Positions 37,011 to 46,691 of a DNA stretch of 64,000 bases are shown here, in pieces. The position numbers and the translations under genes are program-made. Positions within the stretch are counted from its first letter, which is position 1, and each line of letters begins with the position of its first letter. The notes under the pieces are model-generated. The model saw nothing but the letters and a program-made list of their open reading frames with translations, was not told the origin of the DNA and searched no databases. The DNA is from Celerinatantimonas sp046054195. Lineage in GTDB: Bacteria; Pseudomonadota; Gammaproteobacteria; Enterobacterales; Celerinatantimonadaceae. Where the stretch lies: positions 248,001-312,000 of the forward strand of contig NZ_JBEQCS010000003.1 of assembly GCF_046054195.1 (NCBI RefSeq), written 5' to 3'.

Positions 37011-37205
37011 CACGTACCTTTGCTCCGAAATTAGCATCAGTATCGGACCATATCATGAAGTTTTAGCACATCGCTATCGGCAGTTACCCCTAAAAAAAGT
37101 GCGACAAAAACATACAATTTAAGAATCATGTTCGCTATGTTCCAACGATGACATCACATCAACTTTAGATTCTGGGTCTTTTGTTTAAGAAGAGCCTGTC
37201 AGATA

Positions 37206-37233
37206 TAAAAAAGGCTACTCGATGAGTAGCCTT
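37206..37233 (-). terminator. Terminator of cfa
   Basis: A 10-base perfect stem (AAGGCTACTC/GAGTAGCCTT) with a 3-base loop and a T run on the minus strand. Confidence 0.9.
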
Positions 37234-37249
37234 CTATAAGATATTTTTA

Positions 37250-38419
37250 CTAACTTTGGCGCACATAATCAGGTTTACTGAGACCGTATGGCGATAGTAC
37301 AAATTGCCAAACGTTAATATCACGGCAACGAAAAGCACCAGCGCAACACAATAAATAATAACGCCACATACGACGGAAACGTTCACCATATGTATCAGCT
37401 ATTTCAGACCAGTGCTCTTCAAAGTTAACGCACCAAGCGCACAAAGTCTTGTCATAATCCTCGCCGATATTATGAACATCTTCCATGTTAAATTTGCCTT
37501 CCATACCTTGAGATAACTGAACCATAGACGGGCAAACACCATTAGGGAAAATATATTTGTCAATCCATGGGTCAGTTTTATCAGTTGAAACTTTTGTTCC
37601 AATAGTATGTAGTAAAAACAAACCATCTGATTTTAGAAAACGCTGCGCACAATCAAAATATTCCGCATAGTTGCTTGGGCCAACATGCTCAATCATGCCA
37701 ACGGAAACAACTCGATCATATTTTTCTTTTGGATGAAACTCACGATAATCTTCGAGGATGAATTTTACAGGTAATCCACTTTCAGCGGCTCTTTGAGCAC
37801 CAAGGTCTGTTTGTTCTGATGCCAGAGTCAATCCGTCGCAAATAACCCCGTATTTTTCAGCAGCGTACAACATAAAGCTGCCCCAGCCGCACCCAATATC
37901 CAAAACTCGCATACCAGGTTGCAAGCCCATTTTGCGACAGATGAGATCTAATTTAGCTTCTTGCGCCTCATCCAAGTTCGAGGCTTTTTTCCAATATGCA
38001 CAGGTATATGTCAGTCGTTTATCAAGCATTCGAACGAACAGGTCATTACCGGTATTATAGTGACTAGAAACATCTTCTTTCGCACGAGAAATACTTTGAG
38101 GGTTCACGAAGTGTTTTAGTTTAGCGCTGGCCACTTTAAGGCCCAGTTTCACTTTGGCTTTTGCGTCAAGCTCTGCTTCTAAATCATGGGAAAGAATTCG
38201 GTAGATCATTTCATCGATCTGTTCGCAATCCCATAGCCCATCCATATACGCTTCACCGAAACCTAGAGAACCTTCAGCAAGCACTCGTTGATACAGTGAA
38301 TTGTCATGGACTTGGATATCCCAAGGCCGAGGGCCATTGATTTGAATATCCGCTTTACTTAGCAGTGATGTAAAAAATTCCTCTATCGAACTTTGCTTTG
38401 TTGGTGTTGACACGACCAT
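37250..38419 (-). CDS. cfa: Cyclopropane-fatty-acyl-phospholipid synthase
   Basis: A 389-residue S-adenosylmethionine-dependent enzyme that adds a methylene across cis double bonds of membrane phospholipids, typically in stationary phase. The N-terminal lipid-binding domain carries LGFGEAYMDGLWDC. The methyltransferase core has SSHYNTGNDLF, the AdoMet motif VLDIGCGWGSF and MIEHVGPSNYAEYF, and the C-terminal region has WVNFEEH-type and WRYYLLCCAGAFR segments. AGGAG precedes the ATG. It stands alone. Confidence 0.94.
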   Translation of the reverse strand: MVVSTPTKQSSIEEFFTSLLSKADIQINGPRPWDIQVHDNSLYQRVLAEGSLGFGEAYMDGLWDCEQIDEMIYRILSHDLEAELDAKAKVKLGLKVASAKLKHFVNPQSISRAKEDVSSHYNTGNDLFVRMLDKRLTYTCAYWKKASNLDEAQEAKLDLICRKMGLQPGMRVLDIGCGWGSFMLYAAEKYGVICDGLTLASEQTDLGAQRAAESGLPVKFILEDYREFHPKEKYDRVVSVGMIEHVGPSNYAEYFDCAQRFLKSDGLFLLHTIGTKVSTDKTDPWIDKYIFPNGVCPSMVQLSQGMEGKFNMEDVHNIGEDYDKTLCAWCVNFEEHWSEIADTYGERFRRMWRYYLLCCAGAFRCRDINVWQFVLSPYGLSKPDYVRQS

Positions 38420-39375
38420 CCTATTTACTCCTAGTCTATATTTTTTATATGCACACTAACTGCGATACAAAACCCCTCTTTGGAGATATTTTTAGCTGGT
38501 TTACCGAGTTGAATAAGCTGATGTATTTTTCGAAAAAACACGAACATTTTCGTTATTGAGCTAGCTCGAACGAGCGAATTTCAGTATCTCAGAATGCTGA
38601 ATTAGCAACGAATTTATCATCACGATATAACCTCATATGATATGAGTTACTGAGAAATTCACGCAAAATAGCCAGAAGAAAAAATATGCTACAACATGTA
38701 CTTTCGCTTCTGAGTTACAAAAAAACGTAATGTGTGCAAACAGAAAATACAAAAGCTAATTTAGCCACTATATAGGGCTCCACAAGGGAGTCGATAAGCG
38801 CTATTTGAACGTCAATGAATATACTTGACAAAATGAACTTCTTTGCTGATTAATTAAATAATTTAACTCATTAGTAACAATTCATTGAAGTTATTGTACC
38901 TGTTATTTACATTTATTCCTAGAGTTACTGCAGCTTTAAGTAGAACACAAGAGAAGCGACAGTCCAGCAGATGCTAGGTAAAATTGTAAATGTTTGTTAA
39001 CTCATCTCTCGCTATTTTTGAGATGAACAACTCTTAGATAAACCTTAATTTCCAATATTAGCCTTGATTCCGCTCCTAAATGGCATCTTTTAAACGGCTC
39101 TAAGCCACAAAAGAACAATCACCTAGAAGTAACCACCTAAGGATAAATCGTCTAAAAAACCTAAGAGCAATGATATCAAGTTCAACTTATCCAGCCATTG
39201 AACCTAAACCTAATCATCGCTTTTGGCAAAAATACCTAAAAACCCAATGATGATAGCGCGCTTGGACGCAATTTAGAAGTGGTTGGTACATACATTTAAT
39301 GTTTACGCTTTACTTTCACTGTGTCCAACTTGCGATAAACCGTGAAATGCTCAAAAATCAATCAAGGAATACTCG
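38420..39375. other. Long AT-rich gap upstream of cfa
   Basis: Nearly 1 kb without a convincing gene on either strand. Small palindromes such as GAGCTAGCTC (near 38555) occur. It probably includes the cfa promoter, and decayed sequence is possible. Confidence 0.4.
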
Positions 39376-39471
39376 ATGCCACAGCAACCTGCATTGCTTA
39401 GTGAGTTAAGCAAGGTGTCCCTAGCACTTCTCATCCAGAGCTTGACTCATAAGATCATAAGCATGTTCTAA
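39376..39471 (+). pseudogene. 31-codon open frame, possible 5' remnant of a gene
   Basis: An ATG with AAGGA 9 bases upstream opens MPQQPALLSELSKVS and runs 31 codons, overlapping the end of the minus-strand gene at 39421. It looks like the start of a longer gene cut off at about 39420. The parent family is not identified. Confidence 0.25.
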
Positions 39472-39693
39472 ACTGCCTTTGGCTTTGCAGTTATAATAGC
39501 TATTGGATTCAAGCATCATTCGTAAAATAGAGTACAGCTTAGCTCGATGTGATGGAACCACGCTGCCCTTGCTTTTCATCTGACAAAGCAATTTTTCAGT
39601 ATCTTTAACCGACTGCTCTAACCCTTCAGACACCAATACATCAACAGCTTCACAAAGCAGTCCAACTATTTCTCCCCATTGCGATTGCTTCAT
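39421..39693 (-). CDS. Unrecognised 90-residue helical protein
   Basis: Starts MKQSQWGEIVGLLCEAVDV, with GGGGA 8 bases before the ATG. It is soluble and helical with no recognised domain. It is similar in size and style to the small genes upstream of cfa but not obviously homologous. Confidence 0.5.
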   Translation of the reverse strand: MKQSQWGEIVGLLCEAVDVLVSEGLEQSVKDTEKLLCQMKSKGSVVPSHRAKLYSILRMMLESNSYYNCKAKGSLEHAYDLMSQALDEKC

Positions 39694-39758
39694 AACCAAT
39701 TTCCCCACTTCGAATTTTTAATACGCAAACAGCAGCAAGTAAGCTAATTACGGAGCAT

Positions 39759-40403
39759 TTACTGGTTAACACTCTCATTGCAATAATCGGGACGAAAAGT
39801 GACGGCATAGCCAACTAACAACGCACCGATAACAGCATCTGATTTTGCCAAATCATTCACCAACCAAACGTGGTCTTTTACACTAAAAGAACCATCGAAA
39901 ACACCAAGGTGAAGCTCGGCAAACCCTCGTCGATTCAAAGAAATCGAGATCACTTTAGGCTGAGCATTTAAGGCATAGTCAAGATGATAATGTTGCCCAT
40001 TCAGTGTGAGGTTATATGGATCATTAAAAGTAGCTAAGAGCCCTTGAGCTTCAATATGTGCAGCAAATTTATGAGGTTCAACGATGGTCAAATCGCCATG
40101 ATGGCCATCGCAGCGCTGCTCGTAATGAAGTCGAGCACTATCACCGGCGTTATCGGTGAGATCTATGGTCACACTTTGATGTCGCGATTTAAGTAAAACG
40201 TCATCTAGTAAATTAAATGGTGCTTTAGTGTCAACGCTCACCTGATAGGGACCAAAACGAAGGTGGCGTCCTGGCATCCAGCCTTGTCTGCCAGATAAGA
40301 GATAGTGATTACTGCGAGCCTGCCATGAAGGTGGAGGATCAGCAGGTATTGCCGTACATCCAACCAGAGCCAACAGGCTCAGCGAGATAATTGCTGTTCT
40401 CAT
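39759..40403 (-). CDS. Unrecognised lipoprotein
   Basis: A 214-residue predicted lipoprotein: signal peptide with lipobox LVGCTA, then a beta-rich mature part with YLLSGRQGWMPGRHLRFG and a Cys pair (QRCDGHHG, PDYCNE) that may form a disulfide. No family is recognised. A 42-base palindrome with Fur-box-like arms lies 31 bases upstream, so iron-linked expression is possible. Confidence 0.6.
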   Translation of the reverse strand: MRTAIISLSLLALVGCTAIPADPPPSWQARSNHYLLSGRQGWMPGRHLRFGPYQVSVDTKAPFNLLDDVLLKSRHQSVTIDLTDNAGDSARLHYEQRCDGHHGDLTIVEPHKFAAHIEAQGLLATFNDPYNLTLNGQHYHLDYALNAQPKVISISLNRRGFAELHLGVFDGSFSVKDHVWLVNDLAKSDAVIGALLVGYAVTFRPDYCNESVNQ

Positions 40404-40433
40404 TTTATTTCTCTCTAAGTTAGACGATTACGA

Positions 40434-40475
40434 CCAATGATAATCGCTAAGCATATGCATAGCGATTATCATTGG
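40434..40475. promoter_or_regulatory. Long palindrome with Fur-box-like arms
   Basis: Perfect 16-base inverted arms (CCAATGATAATCGCTA and its complement) around AGCATATGCA. Each arm contains AATGATAATC, half of the classical Fur box. It lies between the lipoprotein gene start and a gap of about 320 bases before the LysR gene, where nothing else is seen. A cruciform or a terminator-like hairpin is the alternative. Confidence 0.5.
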
Positions 40476-40795
40476 CTTCAAAGCCCATTTCGAAAACAAA
40501 ATCACACTTATATTTTTTAGCCAACCCACTAAATTCTATAGAGTTAAAGAAAAAAGTACGGTTGTATTCATGAAACCATTGGTCATCATCTTTTTTTAAT
40601 TTATCAGATGTTAACCACAACAATCCTTAAAATTCGATACTTGCTTCCCCTTGCAAGACGACAGATTTAAAACCAGCTGAGCTGCAAAATTTATTTGAAT
40701 TTATATCAAAAATTACTGATGCACTCGAATATAGTAAGACCTTTCTCATCAGGTTCTAGCAGCTGTATATTGCTCCAATTAACTGATACTGCGTA

Positions 40796-41692
40796 TTATT
40801 CGCTCTGTTTAAGAGCACTTTTAATAAGCGCAATGACTTGATCATATCTGCGAGGCAACGGTAAATGACGTTTAGTCACTAGATAGACGGGCTCTTTTAC
40901 ATGTGATGGTACATCTAAGATTTGGAGTTTATTGCTCTGAGCAAAGAGATCAACACAGCACTTTGGAACAACAGTAAACCCGATCCCCTTTGCTATCGGC
41001 TCTAAGATTTGATGTACTTGATTGATATAACTTTGTGCTGGAATCTCATCCAAGTCTAACTTACTCAATTGTGCATCTGCTGATTGCATAACATATGTCT
41101 GAAAATAGTGCTCTAAATCAGGATGGCAAATCACACCAAGTTCAGTTAACAAAATATCCAAAGGTTTATCTAAACTAACCGTAATAGGTAATACAAACAC
41201 CAACGATTCTTTGCCGATAATCCGACTATCAAAATACTTAGGGTTAGGCTCTTTAGTGGCAAAACCAATATCCAACATTCCAATTGAAATTTGCTCAAAT
41301 ATTCGCTGATTGGGTGAAGCTTCAATCTCTATCGATAGATCAGGAAAACGAGCTTGCAGTGAAAGGAGCTTCGGATAAATCAACCATGCTAATGTACCAG
41401 AGCACCCAATAGAACATTTTCCAATATATGGTTCATCATGCCCAAGCTCTTTTAGCAACGCCAATTCATCCTTCATCAATTTACATGCATATTGATAGAC
41501 TTTTTGTCCATAGGAAGTCAGTTCGAATGATTTATTGAAACGTTTAACTAGCGGATAACCACACGCATCTTCCAGCTTATGTATGTGCTGACTCACGCCA
41601 GGTTGAGTCATGTTTAATGCCTCAGCAGTGCGAGTAAAGTGCCCAACTTCTACGAGTGTTTTAAATGTTGTTAGCCAAACTGGATTAAGCAT
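40796..41692 (-). CDS. LysR-family transcriptional regulator
   Basis: A 298-residue LysR protein. The N-terminal winged helix-turn-helix reads FTRTAEALNMTQPGVSQHIHKLE, and the rest is the periplasmic-binding-like effector domain. It is divergent from the VOC and quinone-reductase genes with a 105-base shared gap, the usual layout for a LysR protein that controls its neighbours. The gap contains the AT-rich palindrome ATTAT...ATAAT. The effector is unknown. Confidence 0.88.
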   Translation of the reverse strand: MLNPVWLTTFKTLVEVGHFTRTAEALNMTQPGVSQHIHKLEDACGYPLVKRFNKSFELTSYGQKVYQYACKLMKDELALLKELGHDEPYIGKCSIGCSGTLAWLIYPKLLSLQARFPDLSIEIEASPNQRIFEQISIGMLDIGFATKEPNPKYFDSRIIGKESLVFVLPITVSLDKPLDILLTELGVICHPDLEHYFQTYVMQSADAQLSKLDLDEIPAQSYINQVHQILEPIAKGIGFTVVPKCCVDLFAQSNKLQILDVPSHVKEPVYLVTKRHLPLPRRYDQVIALIKSALKQSE

Positions 41693-41797
41693 TTTAATAA
41701 CAAAAAATTATCATATTTAGAATATTTAATAATTTTCTATTTATAAATGCAACTCTTAAAATGAGACCATTATTCATTTCGACGGAGAAACATCTAG

Positions 41798-42304
41798 ATG
41801 CCTAACAATAATTATCCAAGAACCTTTTCGCATATCGGTATTTCGGTACCAGATTTAGATAAAGCAATAAAATTCTATACGGATGTTTTAGGTTGGTATT
41901 TGATTATGGAACCAACAACCATCCAAGAAGACGATACGCCAATTGGTGAAATGTGCACAGATGTATTTGGTCAAGGCTGGTCAAGCTTTAAAATTGCCCA
42001 CCTGTCCACCGGAGACAGAATTGGTGTTGAAATGTTCCAGTTTGAAAACGCACAAAATCCAGAAAATAATTTCGAATACTGGAAAACCGGCGTTTTCCAC
42101 TTCTGTGTTCAAGATCCTAACGTAGAAGAGTTAGCTGAGAAGATAGTCGCAGCTGGTGGCAAAAAACGGATGCAAGCACCTCGTTTTTACTATCCGGGAG
42201 AAAAGCCATATCGCATGATTTATATGGAAGACCCATTTGGCAACATCCTTGAGCTTTATAGCCATAGCTACGAATTAACTTATTCAAGTGGTGCCTATAA
42301 TTGA
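41798..42304 (+). CDS. VOC-superfamily (glyoxalase/dioxygenase fold) protein
   Basis: A 168-residue vicinal-oxygen-chelate protein with two beta-alpha-beta-beta-beta modules. FSHIGISVPDLDKAIKFYTD is the N-terminal His-bearing motif and YMEDPFGNILELYSHS the C-terminal Glu-bearing motif. These proteins act on reactive carbonyls or catechols; the substrate is not clear. The stop overlaps the next gene's start (TGATG). Confidence 0.82.
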   Translation: MPNNNYPRTFSHIGISVPDLDKAIKFYTDVLGWYLIMEPTTIQEDDTPIGEMCTDVFGQGWSSFKIAHLSTGDRIGVEMFQFENAQNPENNFEYWKTGVFHFCVQDPNVEELAEKIVAAGGKKRMQAPRFYYPGEKPYRMIYMEDPFGNILELYSHSYELTYSSGAYN

Positions 42305-43308
42305 TGCCAACACATAAAATAAAAGCGGTTATCTATGACCCTAATGATAACCGCTTTATGCTCAAAACTATTGCTAAGCCAGGGCTAGAAACCCCGTTTG
42401 ATGTGATGGTAGAAGTCAGTGCTGTAGGTCTCAATCCAGTTGATGCCAAGATCAACCATTGGGTTAGTATGGTTGAGCCCACAAATCGTGACATAGTTGG
42501 CGGACTCGATGTTTCTGGAACTATTGTTGCTAAAGGTAGCCAAGTCTACAACTGGAACATTGGTGACCATGTTCTTTATCACGGAGATATGCGCCGCCGA
42601 CAAGGTGGCTTTGCCCCATTGTGTGTTCATGATTCAAGAACATTAACAAAACATCCCAATATTTCAGCAGTACAAGCCGCTGCCTCGCCATGTGCTGGCT
42701 GGACGGCATTTCGCGCTCTAAATGATAAGCTACTGTGCTCTATTAAAGAAAGTATCCTCATTTACGGAGCTAGTGGTGGTGTGGGAAGCTATGCGTTACA
42801 ACTATGCCGCTATTTTAATTTCAAGACGATCATCGCAGTTTGTTCAGAGCAAAACTTTGAATACGCATATTCACTCGGGGCAACACATTGTGTTGATTAT
42901 CAAGACCCACAAATTAGAGCAAAAATATCGTTTATTACAAACGCTCAAGGTTTAGATTGCATTATAGATTGTGTCGGAGGCCCAGCACAAAAGCTGACAT
43001 CAACAATGCTCGGGTTTGATGGCCAATTGGTTGAGTTAGTCAGTACCATTGATTCATCGCAACACCAAAACATGTTTGAGCGAGGACTTAGTTTAAGTCA
43101 ACTAAGCCTTGGATCTGGTCATGTTTATGGAGAAAAAGGTAAACACTCCATCACTCAAGCTGGTACTAAGATGAATATGTTGCTTGAAAAGCAGATTATT
43201 TGCCCTCCTCACATTACGACCATCACAATCAACGACATTCCCGAACAATTAGAGCAAATGAGACAAGGGCATTCCAAAGGAAAATATGTCGCGATAGCAA
43301 AACATTAG
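42304..43308 (+). CDS. Zinc-independent quinone oxidoreductase-like alcohol dehydrogenase
   Basis: A 334-residue medium-chain reductase of the quinone/enone reductase branch. GLNPVDAKINHW near the N-terminus and the NADPH motif YGASGGVGSYALQL are clear. No structural-zinc Cys cluster is seen. It is translationally coupled to the VOC gene (TGATG overlap). Together with the OYE-type reductase downstream this suggests handling of electrophilic enones, under the divergent LysR regulator. Confidence 0.83.
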   Translation: MPTHKIKAVIYDPNDNRFMLKTIAKPGLETPFDVMVEVSAVGLNPVDAKINHWVSMVEPTNRDIVGGLDVSGTIVAKGSQVYNWNIGDHVLYHGDMRRRQGGFAPLCVHDSRTLTKHPNISAVQAAASPCAGWTAFRALNDKLLCSIKESILIYGASGGVGSYALQLCRYFNFKTIIAVCSEQNFEYAYSLGATHCVDYQDPQIRAKISFITNAQGLDCIIDCVGGPAQKLTSTMLGFDGQLVELVSTIDSSQHQNMFERGLSLSQLSLGSGHVYGEKGKHSITQAGTKMNMLLEKQIICPPHITTITINDIPEQLEQMRQGHSKGKYVAIAKH

Positions 43309-43480
43309 TCTTCATTGTTATCGCGTACCATGATGGCAAGAGCATCGCAGTATAGCCACACCGTAAATAATGCACTTGTATAAATAAATGACAGAGACCA
43401 CGACGTTACGCATTTTATGCATTGAGTATAAAAATTTAATGTATTGATAAAAATTCACTCGATATTTAAATAGAGGATTT

Positions 43481-44596
43481 ATGAGCACTTTATTTAGTCC
43501 ATTTAAACTAAAAGATATTACTTTACGAAATCGAATAGCCATTCCCCCAATGTGCCAATACAGCGCAGATAATGGCTTTATCAATGATTGGCATATTGCA
43601 CATTACACAAACTTAGCTCGCGGAGGTGCGGGGTTAGTTATAGTGGAAGCAACAGCTGTTTCCCCTGAAGGCCGTATTACTCCTGCTTGCACTGGACTGT
43701 GGAGCGATGAGCAAATCGAAGGAATGAGCCAGATTGCTAAAGGTATCAAAACAGCAGGCGCGGTGCCCGGCATTCAAATTGGCCACGCAGGCCCCAAAGC
43801 CAGTGCCAACAAACCTTGGGAAGGCGACGACCACATCCCTAATGACGCCCCTGGCGGCTGGCAAACCATCGCGCCTTCGGCGGTAGCATTTGGCGGTAAC
43901 CTGCCCAAGGTCCCTACCGAAATGACCCTCGACGACATTGAGCGGGTCAAACAAAACTTTGTTGATACCGCCAAGCGCGCCTTAGAAGCAGGCTTTGAAT
44001 GGCTGGAGTTGCATTTTGCTCATGGTTATCTGGCCCAGAGCTTTTTCTCTCGCCATGCCAACCAACGTACTGACCAGTACGGCGGCAGCAGTGAAAACCG
44101 TGGCCGTTTCTTACTAGAAACCTTGCAAGCGGTGCGTGAAGTCTGGCCAGAAAACTTGCCACTAACGGCTCGTTTTGGAGTCATCGAGTTTGATGGTCAA
44201 GACGAAGAGACATTGGAAGAATCCATTGAGCTAGTTAAAAAATTCAAAGCTAATGGCCTCGATATGCTCAACGTTTCTATGGGATTCTCTACTATCACCG
44301 CCAAAATCCCTTGGGCGCCAGCCTTTATGGTCCCTATTACCGGGCGTGTTGGTAAGGAAACTGGCCTACCGGTTGCCACCGCTTGGGGCCTAGATGACTC
44401 ACACACTGTAGCCAAGGTCATTGATGAAGGACAAATGGATTTAGTTATGATTGGCCGAGCCCACCTGGCCAACCCCCATTACCCGTTGCAAATCGCCTTA
44501 GATTTAGGGCTGGAAAAACCCGCCTCGGTGCTACCAACCCAATACAGCTATTGGCTGTCTCGGTACGCTGGCCCAGGTAAAGGTTCTGCGCAGTAA
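43481..44596 (+). CDS. Old-yellow-enzyme family NADH:flavin oxidoreductase (YqjM type)
   Basis: A 371-residue FMN enzyme that reduces activated C=C bonds. Signatures: IPPMCQYSA (the flavin-tuning Cys of the YqjM class), the substrate His pair in LELHFAHGYLAQSFFS, and the phosphate-binding DLVMIGRAHLANP. GAGG lies before the ATG. The first 270 bases have AT-rich host-like codons, and from about 43755 the gene becomes clearly GC-richer, so it may be a recombinant of two alleles. The protein reads as intact. Confidence 0.9.
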   Translation: MSTLFSPFKLKDITLRNRIAIPPMCQYSADNGFINDWHIAHYTNLARGGAGLVIVEATAVSPEGRITPACTGLWSDEQIEGMSQIAKGIKTAGAVPGIQIGHAGPKASANKPWEGDDHIPNDAPGGWQTIAPSAVAFGGNLPKVPTEMTLDDIERVKQNFVDTAKRALEAGFEWLELHFAHGYLAQSFFSRHANQRTDQYGGSSENRGRFLLETLQAVREVWPENLPLTARFGVIEFDGQDEETLEESIELVKKFKANGLDMLNVSMGFSTITAKIPWAPAFMVPITGRVGKETGLPVATAWGLDDSHTVAKVIDEGQMDLVMIGRAHLANPHYPLQIALDLGLEKPASVLPTQYSYWLSRYAGPGKGSAQ

Positions 44597-44601
44597 ATGT
44601 C

Positions 44602-44627
44602 AAAGGGAGCGTTATTGCTCCCTTTTT
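44602..44627 (+). terminator. Terminator of the OYE gene
   Basis: AAAGGGAGC and GCTCCCTTT arms, 6-base loop, T run. Confidence 0.9.
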
Positions 44628-44693
44628 ATGTAACTGAGGTGTTACTCAGCTTATTTTAACGCTGTTTGCTTTATCCCTAGTGAGGTTACTTTG

Positions 44694-45707
44694 ATGTCTC
44701 TTAAGCAAATAATGATGGCAGCCGCTGGCGTGGTGCTAGCCATGAGCGCCCAGGCGCAAACGCTAGAGAAAGCCGCTTACAGCCCTGATTTGCAAGGATT
44801 TAGTTACCCTTGGCCCGTAAAGGAGTTTAACTTTGAGTCGCAAAAAAATGCGCTGCATATGGCCTATATGGACGAGGCTCCGGTAGGGCAGGCCAATAAT
44901 TTAACAGTGGTGTTGCTGCACGGCAAAAACTTCTGTGGTGCCACCTGGGAAGGAACAGCCAAGGTGCTGAGCAAAGCCGGTTACCGGGTGGTTATTCCCG
45001 ATCAAATCGGCTTTTGTAAGTCCAGCAAGCCCAAAGCCTACCAATACACCTTTCAGCAACTAGCCCAAAATACCAAGCAACTGCTTGAAAGCCTTGGCAT
45101 TCACAAGGCTATTATCATGGGCCATTCCACCGGCGGCATGTTGGCCATTCGTTACGCCTTGATGTATCCCAAGGCCACCCAACAGTTGGTGCTGGTTGAC
45201 CCCATTGGCCTGGAAGACTGGAAACGCAAAGGCGTGCCTTTTATGGGCGTAGATGGCTGGTACAAGCATGAGCTGAAGAAAACCGACACCGGCATCCGCA
45301 ATTATGAACGCAACACCTACTACTCCGGGCAGTGGAAACCTGAATACGAAAAATGGGTGCAAATGCTCGCTGGCATGTACCGTGGCCCAGGCAAAGACAT
45401 TGTGGCTTGGAACTCGGCGCTGCTTTATAACATGATTTACACCCAGCCGGTGTATTACGAACTGCAAGATATTACCGAACCAACTCTGCTGATGGTGGGC
45501 GCCAAAGACAATACCGCCATTGGTAAAGCCTTTGCCAAACCCGCCGACCGCGCCAAGCTCGGCCACTACCCGGTACTGGCAAAAGCAGCTGCCAAACGTA
45601 TTCCCCATGTGGATTTGGTTATTTTCCCTGACGCAGGGCATGCCCCGCAGATGCAAGAGCCACAGAAGTTCCACAAGGTGCTGCTGTCCAAGCTCATCCA
45701 GAAATAA
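44694..45707 (+). CDS. Secreted alpha/beta hydrolase
   Basis: A 337-residue hydrolase with a signal peptide (MSLKQIMMAAAGVVLAMSAQA, cut after AQA). The fold shows the oxyanion region VVLLHGKNFCGATWE, the nucleophile elbow GHSTGG, and the late Asp (GAKDNTA) and His (DAGHAPQM) of the triad. The substrate is unknown; the family includes esterases, haloalkane-dehalogenase-like and epoxide-hydrolase-like enzymes. GAGG supports the ATG at 44694. It lies in the GC-rich block, ahead of a secreted DJ-1 protein. Confidence 0.85.
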   Translation: MSLKQIMMAAAGVVLAMSAQAQTLEKAAYSPDLQGFSYPWPVKEFNFESQKNALHMAYMDEAPVGQANNLTVVLLHGKNFCGATWEGTAKVLSKAGYRVVIPDQIGFCKSSKPKAYQYTFQQLAQNTKQLLESLGIHKAIIMGHSTGGMLAIRYALMYPKATQQLVLVDPIGLEDWKRKGVPFMGVDGWYKHELKKTDTGIRNYERNTYYSGQWKPEYEKWVQMLAGMYRGPGKDIVAWNSALLYNMIYTQPVYYELQDITEPTLLMVGAKDNTAIGKAFAKPADRAKLGHYPVLAKAAAKRIPHVDLVIFPDAGHAPQMQEPQKFHKVLLSKLIQK

Positions 45708-45787
45708 CCGTGAGAAACCTCGCCATGCCGCACACAAGCGGCATGGCTTTAATGACAACTCTGTTAGCTCGTTTAAGGGAGTAAGAC

Positions 45788-46534
45788 ATGCGTAATTTAT
45801 TAAAAGTAGTGGTTGCAGCTGTTGCTGTGTTTTTAGTCAGTCAAAGTGCATTCGCGGCCGATAAAGTGCTGATGGTCGTCAGTAGTCACCAGAAACTGGG
45901 CACGACCAATGAAGCGACTGGTTTTTGGCTCTCTGAGCTAACCCACCCTTATTTCGTCGTGAAAAAAGCCGGGCTCGATATCACCATTGCCAGCATCAAA
46001 GGCGGCGAAGCCCCAATTGACCCGCGCAGTTTGGCGAACATGGATAAAGACACCAAGGCCTTTTTAGGCAACCCCAACACTCGAAAGCTGATTGACCGCA
46101 CCCCTGCCCTTGCCAGCCTTAAGGTTGGGCAATTTAAAGCCATTGTTTTTGTCGGTGGCCATGGTGCTATGTGGGATTTCCCTTCCAATAAAGCCGCTAA
46201 CCGCTTAGCGGTTGGCATCTATCAGCGCGGCGGCATTGTCGCGGCGGTTTGCCATGGCCCTGCGGCGTTGACCACATTAACGTTGCCTAATGGTAAAAAG
46301 TTAATTGCTGGCAAAAAAGTCACCGGCTTTAGTAACGCCGAAGAGTCAGCTATGAAACTGACTAACGTTGTGCCCTTTTCATTGGAAGACAAACTCAAAG
46401 CGGCTGGTGCCACTTATGAAAGCGGCCCAATGTGGAAATCAGAAGTGGTAGTTGATGGCCGGGTGATCACAGGCCAAAACCCATCGTCAGCCCATGATCT
46501 TGGCGTCGCCGTGGCAAAGGCATTGGGTCACTAA
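45788..46534 (+). CDS. Secreted DJ-1/PfpI-family protein
   Basis: A 248-residue protein with signal peptide ending SAFA-ADK, so it is exported to the periplasm, which is unusual for a DJ-1 relative. The nucleophile elbow is AAVCHGPAAL (Cys about 155, His next), with GGHGAMWDFP and the closing VVVDGRVITGQNP. Hsp31-like glyoxalase or deglycase activity is possible. A cytoplasmic paralogue lies at 49.8 kb. It ends at a strong terminator. Confidence 0.85.
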   Translation: MRNLLKVVVAAVAVFLVSQSAFAADKVLMVVSSHQKLGTTNEATGFWLSELTHPYFVVKKAGLDITIASIKGGEAPIDPRSLANMDKDTKAFLGNPNTRKLIDRTPALASLKVGQFKAIVFVGGHGAMWDFPSNKAANRLAVGIYQRGGIVAAVCHGPAALTTLTLPNGKKLIAGKKVTGFSNAEESAMKLTNVVPFSLEDKLKAAGATYESGPMWKSEVVVDGRVITGQNPSSAHDLGVAVAKALGH

Positions 46535-46591
46535 CCCATGCCATTAAGAACCGTTAGCAGATAAATACTCCATGGCAACGGTTCTTTCTCA

Positions 46592-46620
46592 CTAAAGCCC
46601 CGCAAAGGGGCTTTAGTCTT
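46592..46620 (+). terminator. Terminator after the secreted DJ-1 gene
   Basis: CTAAAGCCCC and GGGGCTTTAG perfect stem, 5-base loop, then TCTTT. Confidence 0.82.
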
Positions 46621-46691
46621 TGAGCCCCCGGCATGGCAACAAATGCCTGTTAACGTCTCACCATATCGGTTTCAGCTAAGAGGTACCAACG

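Noticed and set aside
45060..45758. A 232-codon frame antisense to the secreted hydrolase.
   Set aside because: It is a by-product of GC-rich codon use in the real gene, which has a signal peptide and catalytic motifs. The antisense frame has no ribosome site.
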